The notes under the pieces are model-generated. The model saw only the letters and a program-made list of their open reading frames with translations, had not been told where the DNA came from and did not search any database. A DNA stretch of 64,000 nucleotides from Slackia sp. ZJ119 (lineage in GTDB: Bacteria > Actinomycetota > Coriobacteriia > Coriobacteriales > Eggerthellaceae). A program made the translations under genes and the position numbers. Positions 1 to 7,523 of this stretch are shown here, piece after piece. How positions within the stretch are numbered: position 1 is the first letter of the stretch; each line of letters begins with the position of its first letter. The stretch covers positions 23,595 to 87,594 of the forward strand of contig NZ_JAAKEN010000015.1 of the NCBI RefSeq assembly GCF_011039175.1, given 5' to 3'.

Positions 1-713
1 ACGTTATCAGAGGAAGGGTCGGAAAGCGAACCGCTCCCGTCAGCCTTGCCGTTGTAGTGCAGTATCCCGTCCCAGTGGCCGCTGTAATAGCCGTGCACCC
101 GGCTCTCGCGCCCAGTCTGGTCACCCGGTGCGCCGTCGACGCCGCCCGTCTCGCTGATGCTGAACTCGGCCAAGAGGTCGGCCGTTCCGTCGTTGCGCAC
201 GCACATGGCTGTGTGCGAACTCTCGTCCAGGTAGACGTCGCCGCGGGAGGCGCTGAAAGACATCGGCTTCCAGCTGAACAGGCCCGAGCCCAAAAACATC
301 TCGCGCATGCCCCCGGTCCAGTTGTAGCGCGTGATGAGGCCGTTGTACTGTGACCTTATGCGAAACGTCCCCCTGCAGGCGTAGGGCGCGTCATCGCCCT
401 CGAAGGCGACGCGCACGTAGTCATGGTTCTGGCCATCATTGAGCTTCTCGGCGCTCGGGTAGATGCGGGGCTCTATGGAGCTTCCTATTGCCTGGCTTAT
501 CTGTCGCAGCGTGGTAGCGGCCACCTGCATGCCGCACACATCACCGTTATCCTTCACGCCGAAGTAGAGCTCGCCGGCCCCGTGCTTGTTGAGGATGGAG
601 GCGATCGACGCCACGCCCTCCTTGAGCTCGGAGGTCCCGAGTTCCAGAGGTGTCGTTTTTTGCATCAAGTCCGTACGATTCGGGAGAGGGTTTTGCTTCA
701 CGCGATGGCGCAC
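1..713 (-). CDS. AlbA_2 (Schlafen-like) domain protein, cut by window edge
   Basis: The frame is open from the window edge to a GTG at 713, which overlaps the TAG stop of the gene upstream and has AGAGG about 5 nt before it; an in-frame ATG at 665 is the alternative start. Roughly residues 20-115 read like an AlbA_2 putative DNA/ATP-binding domain, with ELKEGVASIA, ILNKHGAGELYFGV and the end YACRGTFRIRS. Beyond that the sequence (QYNGLITRYNWTGG onward, about 100 residues) no longer resembles the usual AlbA_2 continuation and is Gly/Ser/Asp-rich. The domain assignment comes from motif memory. The odd second half may be a fusion or an out-of-place insertion. The C-terminus lies outside the window. 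Confidence 0.6.
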   Translation of the reverse strand, partial: MRHRVKQNPLPNRTDLMQKTTPLELGTSELKEGVASIASILNKHGAGELYFGVKDNGDVCGMQVAATTLRQISQAIGSSIEPRIYPSAEKLNDGQNHDYVRVAFEGDDAPYACRGTFRIRSQYNGLITRYNWTGGMREMFLGSGLFSWKPMSFSASRGDVYLDESSHTAMCVRNDGTADLLAEFSISETGGVDGAPGDQTGRESRVHGYYSGHWDGILHYNGKADGSGSLSDPSSDN

Positions 714-1315
714 TATTCGCCTCTAAGCGAGGAGGCCACTTCTCTCGGTGAGAGTCCAAAGATTCTCCAGACCGCGATGTCCATGCAGACGAATATCGCA
801 ACGTAGCTGCCGAGCGCGGCGAGCCAGCCCGCCCAAGATACGCCCGGCATGGCGAACGCCACGATGCCTATTGCCGCAGGAAGCATCAGCAGGAGCGCCG
901 TGGCCATTCCGGGGGAGTAGGGTTTCGCAAGATGGTGGATCTTGATGCCGACGATATGGATGATGGCTTCGAAGAATCCGAGGACAGCGGGGATGCCTGC
1001 GACCCAAGGAGCATACGGCCACACGAAGATGGGGGCCAGTGAGAAGAACGCGATGGCGATCACCACCGCTCCGTGCGAAAAGTCCTTCTGCATCTGGGTC
1101 GCACTCGTGACCCCGAACTTCTTCAGCATCAATTCGTAGAATCCTCCGGGGAAGCGCATCTCCTCCCATTCGTGCAGCGTCAGCGCGAAGAGGAAGAACA
1201 CCAGCGCCTTTTGACCTGTCGGCATATCAGTCCAGGAGAACGCCATCCATACTCCAACCGCTGCCGCCACAATGGTCAGCAGCCAAATGTTGCCTTTCGC
1301 CCAAAGTTCCCTCAT
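713..1315 (-). CDS. HXXEE-domain membrane protein (second of pair)
   Basis: 200 residues with about five to six hydrophobic segments. It carries HEWEE near residue 48, the signature of the HXXEE family, plus an Asn-free second motif FEAIIHIVGIK and KPYSPGM. ATG at 1315 overlaps the upstream stop by 4 nt (ATGA), so translation is coupled. A longer open frame runs upstream to 2008, but that part is the antisense-like shadow of the neighbouring gene. The family is widespread and membrane-bound and has no settled function. Its partner 1312-1971 is a paralogue, and a TetR gene is divergent. Confidence 0.8.
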   Translation of the reverse strand: MRELWAKGNIWLLTIVAAAVGVWMAFSWTDMPTGQKALVFFLFALTLHEWEEMRFPGGFYELMLKKFGVTSATQMQKDFSHGAVVIAIAFFSLAPIFVWPYAPWVAGIPAVLGFFEAIIHIVGIKIHHLAKPYSPGMATALLLMLPAAIGIVAFAMPGVSWAGWLAALGSYVAIFVCMDIAVWRIFGLSPREVASSLRGE

Positions 1316-1971
1316 TGTCGTTCCTTTTTCTCTGCCTGTTGTTTGGTGCGCATTTCCTTGATCCTCGTACGCATCAGCTTCGGGAAGTCGCGGTACCTCA
1401 TGCCGACGAGCTTGGTCAGGCGGCTCTGCATGAGCGCGAAGCAAGCGATATAGAGCACGATGGCGACGAGGTATTCCCAAAGAGACACGGGGCAGTTCGT
1501 TATCAGGTAGACGAGGCAGCCGATGCCTACCGCCAATTCGGCGAGAGCGGTCACCATGCCCGGCGTGTAGGGCTTCTTCAGCCGGAACAGCTTTATGCCC
1601 ATCATGTGCACGAAGCCCTCGAAGATGCCCAGATAGACGGGGAGCAGCACGACCAGCCAAATGGTGTCGAAGAAGAACGGTATCACGGTGAAGCCTATGA
1701 TGAGCACCATGGTGGGGATGCGCGAGAGATTTGCCGTTTCCTGGCTCACCGGCATCTTGAGGAGGTTCTTCGCGATGAGGTTGATGAAGCCGCCGGGGTA
1801 CTTGCCTTCTTCCCACTCGTGCAAGGTGAACAGCCACATGAACACGATCATGAATCGTTGAATGGGGCTCATGCTCGGGTAGAGCGCGGCTGCGCACACG
1901 ATGAACGTGCCGAGCAAAAAAGTCAGGACTTCGAGATTGTATCGGGCTACCCAATTCTTCAAGGCGACCAC
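1312..1971 (-). CDS. HXXEE-domain membrane protein (first of pair)
   Basis: About 216-219 residues, multi-pass, with TLHEWEE near residue 49, FEGFVHMMGIK and KKPYTPGM, the same three blocks seen in the next gene. The long frame starts with GTG at 1971, but an AGAGGTG Shine-Dalgarno lies just right for a TTG at 1962, which I think is the real start. The C-terminal tail is very basic. It forms a two-gene operon with 713-1315. The divergent TetR gene and palindromes in the shared upstream region suggest TetR control. The substrate or role of HXXEE proteins is not established. Confidence 0.8.
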   Translation of the reverse strand: MVALKNWVARYNLEVLTFLLGTFIVCAAALYPSMSPIQRFMIVFMWLFTLHEWEEGKYPGGFINLIAKNLLKMPVSQETANLSRIPTMVLIIGFTVIPFFFDTIWLVVLLPVYLGIFEGFVHMMGIKLFRLKKPYTPGMVTALAELAVGIGCLVYLITNCPVSLWEYLVAIVLYIACFALMQSRLTKLVGMRYRDFPKLMRTRIKEMRTKQQAEKKERQ

Positions 1972-1983
1972 CTCTGATTCGCA

Positions 1984-2067
1984 TATTGACCGACATGTTG
2001 TTGGGCAATATTATGTTGGGTTATTTGACGGGCTTCATCAACCAACAAAGTTCCCGATATTGTCGGG
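1984..2067. promoter_or_regulatory. Candidate TetR operators between HXXEE operon and tetR
   Basis: Two dyads lie in the divergent spacer. TATTG at 1984-1988 pairs with CAATA at 2006-2010, and CCCGATATTGTCGGG at 2053-2067 is a 15-bp palindrome that overlaps the GGGAGG ribosome-binding site of the TetR gene. A weak leftward promoter (TTGCCC, 17 nt, TATGCG) would overlap the first dyad. That layout suits autorepression plus control of the HXXEE pair. Inferred from sequence only. Confidence 0.4.
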
Positions 2068-2082
2068 AGGAATCAGGCGAAG

Positions 2083-2640
2083 ATGGCGAAGAAGGACCCA
2101 GAGAGGCGAGCGGCGACCAGGCAGCGCATCGTCGATGCGTATGTCGGTCTCTATAAAGCGCGCCCTTCGAAGGCAGTGACCGCCTCTGCGGTAATAGAGA
2201 AGGCTGGCGTGAATAGGTCGACGTTCTACGAATATTTCGTGAGCGTCCAAGATTTGCAGCGAGCCATAGAGGATGATCTCATCACAGCCATGGAAAAGAC
2301 GGCGGAAAGCGCCATCGTTTCGAGCGGTGACTTCGATATCGTCGGGCTCGTTTCTCAGACCTATGCGATGCATGGAGACCTGATCGGGCTGCTGATAGGC
2401 GAGAACGGAAGCGCATCGTTTGTGGCACGGGCGAAGCGGACGCTCGCTCCCTTGGTCCTCCGAGCGCTCGAAAGCTGTGTATCCTTGGAAGATGCCCCTT
2501 ATGTCGCGGAATTCGTGACGAGCGGTCTGGTCTCGCTCTACGCACTTTGGTTCAAGAACGGAGAAGACATCCTCGTGGAGCGACTCGCTCCGCTTGCGCG
2601 CTCACTCGTCTTCTCGTGTCTAGATCGTGGAGGTGAGTAA
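2083..2640 (+). CDS. TetR/AcrR-family transcriptional regulator
   Basis: 185 residues. The N-terminal 60 residues form a TetR DNA-binding domain, with the recognition-helix region VIEKAGVNRSTFYEYF followed by helical ligand-binding sequence. ATG at 2083 follows GGGAGG at a rather long spacing of about 12 nt. It diverges from the two HXXEE membrane genes, which are its likely targets. The inducer cannot be told. Confidence 0.85.
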   Translation: MAKKDPERRAATRQRIVDAYVGLYKARPSKAVTASAVIEKAGVNRSTFYEYFVSVQDLQRAIEDDLITAMEKTAESAIVSSGDFDIVGLVSQTYAMHGDLIGLLIGENGSASFVARAKRTLAPLVLRALESCVSLEDAPYVAEFVTSGLVSLYALWFKNGEDILVERLAPLARSLVFSCLDRGGE

Positions 2641-3047
2641 CAGCGGACATTTTTCCGCGACAGCAATCGCGAGATCATCGGTGCCGTTGCATGGTTGTCG
2701 ATGCGTAAGTGCCTCTGACCTGGGCGCGACCCCCCCTAGACCAAAAACGACATTCCTCTCGCGAAATGGGGGCTAAAGGTTCCCATCCTGATACCGCTTC
2801 CGCCTTCGCCGCATCCAAGCGGCTAGGTTGTTCATCGCGTTGCAGGTGCGTTCTCGCTACTGGCGAAACGGGCGCCTCGATGAACGAACCTTGACAACCG
2901 CATTGAACGCTCATTTCGAGCTGCGTCGCAACTGCGCGCTCCGCGCAAGCATGCGCTTGGGGCGTTCGCAGCGTTGAGGCGTTTATCCAAGTACCCCATC
3001 ATCGCGGTCAGCGACGTTGGCCGCCTCACTTTCGAGAGGAGGCGACT
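2641..3047. other. Non-coding stretch before the HTH gene
   Basis: About 400 bases with no convincing gene on either strand; frames present are short and have no ribosome-binding site. A TTGACA at about 2891 could be a -35 box but lacks a clear -10. The purine-rich AGGAGG at 3040 belongs to the next gene. Confidence 0.4.
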
Positions 3048-3353
3048 ATGAAGGAAACCTATGGCGAGATGGAGGTAGACGAGGCACGGCTCAAGGCGGC
3101 CGACCCGGACGGGCTCTACCTGTTCATGTTGGAGCAGTATCCCGACATGATGACCCCCGACAACGTGGCGGCTTTCACCGGCACGACGGGCCAAGAGATT
3201 CGCAAGCTGCTGAACAGGGGCGAGCTGCAGGGATGCCGCATCGGCATCCGGTGGCTCATCCCGAAACTGGGGCTGCTCAACTACCTCTACAAGGATCGCC
3301 GCGAGAAGGAAGGCGACGCCCATGAAGAAGCTCCGCTGCGACAAGCCCTATGA
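3048..3353 (+). CDS. Excisionase-like helix-turn-helix protein
   Basis: 101 residues, with a good AGGAGG site 6 nt before the ATG. The middle (TPDNVAAFTGTTGQEIRKLL, then GCRIGIRWLIPK) has the layout of a MerR/excisionase winged helix. It overlaps the next frame by 32 nt; in mobile elements of this group such a gene directly precedes the integrase. The partner integrase here is broken, so this gene is probably a leftover of an integrative element. Confidence 0.65.
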   Translation: MKETYGEMEVDEARLKAADPDGLYLFMLEQYPDMMTPDNVAAFTGTTGQEIRKLLNRGELQGCRIGIRWLIPKLGLLNYLYKDRREKEGDAHEEAPLRQAL

Positions 3354-3846
3354 CATCGACGAGGCCCGCAAGAAGAAGGGACTGCCGAGGCGCAAGCGCA
3401 AGGACTCGCGCACCACGGCCTACGAGCTGACCATCCGCATCCCCGAGGAGTACCGAACGTATTTCGACGGGAAGAAGAAGCTCACCCGCACGGTGTTCGC
3501 CCTGACCTCATATCCGCGATCGAACGAAGATGACGTGTTGAACGTGGATATGCGCTTTTGTTCGGAGCAGCAGTCTTGCGTCCTGCAACGTGGGCCATTG
3601 GAGCGCTCGCTATGCAAGACTTCCAGACTCGATCAATTCATCAAGCCGCTCCCGTCTGATAAGGAGCTTGCGGCTGACCTTCATCGCCGGAATCTTGCCC
3701 TCCTTGATCAGCGAATAAAGCTTACTCCGGGAAACGTGGATGTATTCGCATGCCTGCTTGATGTCGAGCCAGACCGGCAGCGAAGCGCCAGGCGCGACTT
3801 GCTCGTTCGCGCCATTCTCGTCACTGTGACAGTCTGTCACAGCTGA
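3322..3846 (+). pseudogene. Truncated tyrosine integrase (N-terminus only)
   Basis: Residues 1-62 resemble the arm-binding N-terminus of actinobacterial tyrosine integrases: basic PRRKRKDSRTTAYELTI, then FDGKKKLTRTVF. After about position 3510 the match stops and the frame runs on through sequence that is the antisense of the leftward gene 3610-3948. The core and catalytic domain (R-H-R-Y) is therefore absent. The breakpoint near 3510 marks a deletion or rearrangement in an old integrative element; the tRNA 3' fragment at 4434 may be its attachment site. Confidence 0.6.
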
Positions 3847-3948
3847 CTGCCCTGGCTCGGAAGCCATACGTCGCTCAGGACGTATCATGTCCAAAAGCAA
3901 GTTGAGCTTGGCCGCTTCGTCTGCTGTAAGCCTTATCTGTTCACCCAT
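3610..3948 (-). CDS. Helix-turn-helix (excisionase family) protein
   Basis: About 112 residues. The C-terminal half is a MerR-like excisionase domain: WLDIKQACEYIHVSRSKLYS, then KEGKIPAMKVSRKLLIRR, the typical beta-wing. The first 60 residues are helical and polar. ATG at 3948 follows a weak GGAAGAGAAA; a longer frame from 3969 is possible. It is convergent with the truncated integrase and is probably another mobile-element accessory gene. Confidence 0.65.
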   Translation of the reverse strand: MGEQIRLTADEAAKLNLLLDMIRPERRMASEPGQSAVTDCHSDENGANEQVAPGASLPVWLDIKQACEYIHVSRSKLYSLIKEGKIPAMKVSRKLLIRRERLDELIESGSLA

Positions 3949-3969
3949 ATCGCTTTCTCTTCCCCGCAT

Positions 3970-4390
3970 CTATGCGCTCTAACCTGAATTACCGGAGTGC
4001 GTATCGCCTCGATTCGTGATATCTCGCTTATAGGGGAGAACCGAGCGATAGGCAACCGAAAAACCGGGTGTTCGCGTCAGAGCGTGTCAGAGAAGGCATC
4101 GCCACACCGAATGAACATCATTCGGAAACTGAAATTTGGTGCTCAGATTATGAATTTGAGATGGAATAATCTCCATAAATATTTATTCAAGACAGTGATT
4201 TTCGTGGCGCTTTTTCCATCAAAAACCACCGATATGCAGGGAATATCAGAGGTTGCTTTCTGTCATTTACCCCAAATTTGCCCCAAAGTCCGATTTTAGA
4301 CCAAAAAGAGACTGTATTTTGATAGCTCGAATTGAGCGAAAAGCCAACAAGATTCTGAACAATTCAGCACTGCCGAGAGTGGCTCTAGAA
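3970..4390. other. AT-rich spacer
   Basis: Lower G+C than the surroundings, with only short frames lacking ribosome-binding sites. I see no gene. Its position between a dead integrase and a tRNA 3' fragment fits the end of an integrated element. Confidence 0.35.
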
Positions 4391-4394
4391 AATG

Positions 4395-4422
4395 AAAAAA
4401 GTCAGAGAAAATATTCTCTGAC
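4395..4422 (-). terminator. Intrinsic terminator after tRNA fragment
   Basis: Perfect 9-bp stem GTCAGAGAA / TTCTCTGAC (4401-4409 with 4414-4422) around a 4-nt loop, followed on the minus strand by six T (4395-4400). It lies just downstream of the tRNA 3' fragment in the tRNA direction, so it is probably the original tRNA terminator. Confidence 0.75.
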
Positions 4423-4433
4423 CTGGTGTTTTA

Positions 4434-4478
4434 TGGTCGCGGGGACTGGATTTGAACCAATGACCTCCGGGTTGTGAG
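4434..4478 (-). tRNA. 3' tRNA fragment, likely attachment-site remnant
   Basis: On the minus strand this reads as the 3' part of a tRNA: anticodon loop CTCACAA, stem CCCGG, variable loop AGGTC, T-arm ATTGG-TTCAAAT-CCAGT with one wobble pair, acceptor CCCCGCG, A73 and encoded CCA. Upstream of the anticodon loop the match ends: no 5' anticodon strand, D-arm or acceptor strand. Read literally the anticodon would be CAC. Such 3' fragments are what integrase-mediated insertion leaves at one end of an element. Confidence 0.7.
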
Positions 4479-4675
4479 TGAGGAACACCAGACCGACACT
4501 GGATGAAACAATTAGTCATTGGTGCTCTGACCTTGGGTTTTCCGTTGACACTAGTTCCGTTGTTCGACACTAGAAGACACTGGTTTTTCGCCGAATGTCC
4601 CCTTGAATGTCCTCTCGTTTTGAGTAGGTTACCAGGGGAAACGGCGTAAAGCCGAAGAAGGGGATCTGCACCGAC

Positions 4676-4858
4676 ATGATCTCAACCAGCAAGGCCGTGC
4701 TCGACGCCATGTGCGCCGACTTCGAGCAGTTGCCCGCCGATGCCAGGAGCAAGCTGCTCGGCATGCTCTGCCAGTCGGTAGTCGAAAGTCCCGAATGGTG
4801 GTGGGATGTGCTCACGGGCGAGGACGACCCGCTGCATCGGGAGCTTGAAACGATCTAG
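4676..4858 (+). CDS. Small hypothetical protein
   Basis: 60 residues, acidic, with MCADFEQLPADARSKLLGML and WWWDVL. A GAAGAAGGGG purine run lies 12-20 nt before the ATG. Composition is protein-like and the frame is open upstream to 4627 without another start codon. I do not recognise a family. It lies between the tRNA fragment and the IS256 copy and may be the tail of something larger. Confidence 0.35.
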   Translation: MISTSKAVLDAMCADFEQLPADARSKLLGMLCQSVVESPEWWWDVLTGEDDPLHRELETI

Positions 4859-4978
4859 CAAGCAAAGCATAACAACTCGTTCATTGAGCCGGTGGCCACG
4901 ACCTTCGACTCTTTTCCTTTGCGCTTTTGCGTTCACACCTATTTGCACTTATCGTTGCTATATCGACAGGGTGCAACG

Positions 4979-6317
4979 GGTACTGTCAAACATCTTGCGC
5001 AAATTCAAGCAACTAGCCTATGCGCTTCGATATGATCACCCATCCAGCAGCGTCACGTCCAGATATCGTCTTGAGCCCCGCTCGCCGTCGGCGACGTACT
5101 TGAGACGGGCGCTCACCAGCATGAGGGCCGACCTGCCGTCAGGGAAGGCGCCCACGACCCGCGTTCGCCTCCTTATCTCGCGGTTGAGCCGCTCGATGGC
5201 GTTGTTGGTGCGGATGCGCCTCCAATGCTCCATGGGAAAGCGGGTGTAGGTGAGCGTCTCGACGACGCCATCGCGGATGCGCCTGGCGGCCTCCCTGAGC
5301 TTCGATGCATCGAGCTCGTCTGCTACGGACTCCGCCTTGGCCATGCCGGCTTCAAAGGATTCCTGGGCGTGGATGGCCTTGAGCATGGCGGCGACCTTGC
5401 CCCGCTTGCTCTTCGGAACCTTCGATAGCACGCTGCGACAGAAATGTACCGCGCATCTTTGATAAGCCGCATCCGGGAAGACCTCGGCCATGGCGCCCGT
5501 CATCGCGGCAGCCTTGTCGCCCGTGAGCATCTTCACGCCGCGAAGACCGCGCGATTTGAGCCGCGAGAGGAGCTCCCGCCAGCACTCGGCAGACTCCGTG
5601 AAACCCTCTGCTGCTCCTATCGCCTCGCGGCATCCGTCGTCGTCGACCCCGATGGCCACCATGACGGCCACGTTCTCGAAGCCGCCGCCCCGGCTCCTCT
5701 TCAGATAGATGCCATCTGCGAACACGTAGGGGCATGCGCGCTCGAGCGAGCGGCTCCTCCATCGTTCGACGGCCTCGAACGCTTTGTCGTTGAGATTGGA
5801 GACGGTCCCGGCCGACGCGCTCGCGCCCCAGAGGATCTCGGAGGCATCCTCGACGCGCCTCGTGGACACGCCCGCCAGGCACGTCTCGATCATGGCTTCT
5901 TCGACGGAGGTCTCGCGTCTCTTGTAGCGCTCGATGATCGCGGCGGCGAAGCGCATCCCCTTGAGCTTGGGCATCCGAAGCGCGACCTGACCCGACGTCG
6001 TCGTGAGCCCGCGCTCGTAATGGCCGGCGCGATGGGCTTCGCGGTCAGCCGTTCGCTCATGGCGGTCGGCCTTGATGAGGTCGTCCGCCTCTTCTTCGAG
6101 AAGGGCATTGGGCGTATCTTCGACCGTTCTTCGCACGAGCTCCTTGAGTTGGTCTCTGATAGCGTCTTCGTCTAACGTTGCGATGGGTTCGGGCATGGCT
6201 CTGCCTCCTGGCTTGATTTGGATCTAGGCAACTCAAATCATACCGAAGGCATGGGCTGTGCCTGTTTGATATCTAGACTATGCTGCTGTCAAAGTGCGCA
6301 AGATATTTTACGTTACC
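4979..6317 (-). mobile_element. IS256-family insertion sequence, copy 1 (intact)
   Basis: 1339 bp. The ends form imperfect inverted repeats: the left end reads GGTACTGTCAAACATCTTGC and the right end, reversed, GGTAACGTAAAATATCTTGC. Both ends recur at the second copy (15142-16481), which fixes the boundaries. No 8-bp target duplication is visible (GTGCAACG on the left, ATATGGTT on the right), so the element or its flanks have recombined. Confidence 0.85.
5036..6196 (-). CDS. IS256-family (mutator) transposase
   Basis: 386 residues, full length for the family. The DDE catalytic residues are visible: D161 in FADGIYLKR, D227 in MLTGDKAA and E335 in NNAIERLNRE. The conserved CAVHFCRSVLSKVP block lies at about 248-261. 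ATG at 6196 follows AGGAGGCAGAGCC. It appears functional, unlike copy 2. Confidence 0.95.
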   Translation of the reverse strand: MPEPIATLDEDAIRDQLKELVRRTVEDTPNALLEEEADDLIKADRHERTADREAHRAGHYERGLTTTSGQVALRMPKLKGMRFAAAIIERYKRRETSVEEAMIETCLAGVSTRRVEDASEILWGASASAGTVSNLNDKAFEAVERWRSRSLERACPYVFADGIYLKRSRGGGFENVAVMVAIGVDDDGCREAIGAAEGFTESAECWRELLSRLKSRGLRGVKMLTGDKAAAMTGAMAEVFPDAAYQRCAVHFCRSVLSKVPKSKRGKVAAMLKAIHAQESFEAGMAKAESVADELDASKLREAARRIRDGVVETLTYTRFPMEHWRRIRTNNAIERLNREIRRRTRVVGAFPDGRSALMLVSARLKYVADGERGSRRYLDVTLLDG

Positions 6318-6594
6318 ATATGGTTTTATGGGAAGTCTTAACTTTTCAATAATTTGGTAAGAGTGCCATTCTCGGTTGAAAAGACTGAGTTATCGCGCAC
6401 ATGACTCCGATTGTCGAGATCATGGCGCACTAAATTAATCGAGGTCTGGCTTTTGCCACCTCACCCAGTCTGTATCTTTGCAACCTCAGTGCGAGGCTGC
6501 AAGCTTTATGCGTGGTTATGCCATCTGGCGATTAGGCTATTTGCAAAGTTCCTTAGAGCATTTCTGCCAAGCAAATCATCTTTGCGAAGTCGGA
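6318..6594. other. Spacer between IS copy 1 and the radical SAM gene
   Basis: About 280 bases, lower G+C than the IS. No gene with a start signal; the plus-strand frames are shadows. It holds the 3' end of the leftward six-gene cluster, but I see no clear intrinsic terminator. Confidence 0.3.
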
Positions 6595-7470
6595 TCAACC
6601 TTTCATCATGAATCGAGAATCGTACATTTTCTCGTCATCGACATTGGCAGCCCGCCACCTGAGAACTTCGACCATATGGTCGCGCGCTTGAGGCAGAGGG
6701 CCCTCGATTCTGAAGAGGTTCGTGTCGTGTTCTGCGGCCACTATGGTCTCGCACTCAAGATTCTCGATGAACGTGGCAACTTCGAGCATCATCTCTGATT
6801 CAGGCGCCAATTCGAATTCCCCGCTCAGAACGTCTTCTCGCAGCTGGGTTCCAGGAAACGGCGTCATCGAGACTATCTCGATCCTTGTAGGATGCAGCTG
6901 GCTGTAGAGCTTAGCGGACCTCAGAGCATTTTCCTGGCCGTTCCCTTTTCCAGCTATACCGCACAGATAGAAAACGCTGTACTCGATGCCTACCTCTTCA
7001 AGCCTGCGCAGCTGCTCTATGGTGTCTGCGCTCGTCTGGTCTTTGTTCATCTCTGCGAGAATCTCATCCCAACCGCTCTCAACGCCAACGATCACCTTAA
7101 GCGGTCCCAGATCGGCCATCTCTCTCAGATCGGCATCGCTTTTCCTCTTGATGTCGCGAACTCTGATGAACCCTATGATCTCCGAGACAGTCGGCAGCTT
7201 TTCCCTGATGAGCTTCAATACTGGAATCAGCCTATCGTTGGGAAGGCCCATGGGGTCCTCCGTGAGGAGGAAAACCGATCTCGGATGCCTGACAGCGGCA
7301 GCGATCTCTTCAAGATCGGCAATGATATGCTCCATCGGGACCACGCTGAACGGCGTTCCGTTGGTCAAGTTGCAGAACCGGCATTTGTCGTAAGAGCAAC
7401 CCGTGGTCACTTGCAGCAACTCGGCCGAGTAACCGTACGGGCCTCGTCTGACGTTCTGGGGTGTGTGCAT
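6595..7470 (-). CDS. Radical SAM protein (last gene of MoxR/VWA cluster)
   Basis: 291 residues. The [4Fe-4S]-binding cysteines are C25, C30 and C33 (TTGCSYDKCRFCNL), a CX4CX2C spacing rather than the canonical CX3CX2C, as in a set of B12-independent YgiQ/HemN-like radical SAM proteins. TEDPMGLP at about 70 and GVESGWDEIL at about 128 fit the radical SAM barrel core. No extra Fe-S or SPASM domain is evident. It is the last gene of the leftward cluster, 53 nt after the AAA+/methyltransferase stop. Substrate unknown. The first gene of the cluster (12835-13743) is a second radical SAM protein with the same cysteine positions. Confidence 0.85.
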   Translation of the reverse strand: MHTPQNVRRGPYGYSAELLQVTTGCSYDKCRFCNLTNGTPFSVVPMEHIIADLEEIAAAVRHPRSVFLLTEDPMGLPNDRLIPVLKLIREKLPTVSEIIGFIRVRDIKRKSDADLREMADLGPLKVIVGVESGWDEILAEMNKDQTSADTIEQLRRLEEVGIEYSVFYLCGIAGKGNGQENALRSAKLYSQLHPTRIEIVSMTPFPGTQLREDVLSGEFELAPESEMMLEVATFIENLECETIVAAEHDTNLFRIEGPLPQARDHMVEVLRWRAANVDDEKMYDSRFMMKG

Positions 7471-7523
7471 GATCTCTCCTAACGTTGATACGGGGTCAAT
7501 TCGAAGGCTTCGAGATGCCCCGT

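Noticed and set aside
713..2008. One 431-residue leftward open frame
   Set aside because: Only the last 200 residues are HXXEE protein; the first 231 are an alternative-frame shadow of the overlapping gene 1312-1971 (Arg/His-rich, no family).
5444..6175. Long plus-strand frames opposite the IS256 transposase (also 15607-16339)
   Set aside because: Antisense shadows of a high-G+C gene; present in both IS copies, with no ribosome-binding sites.
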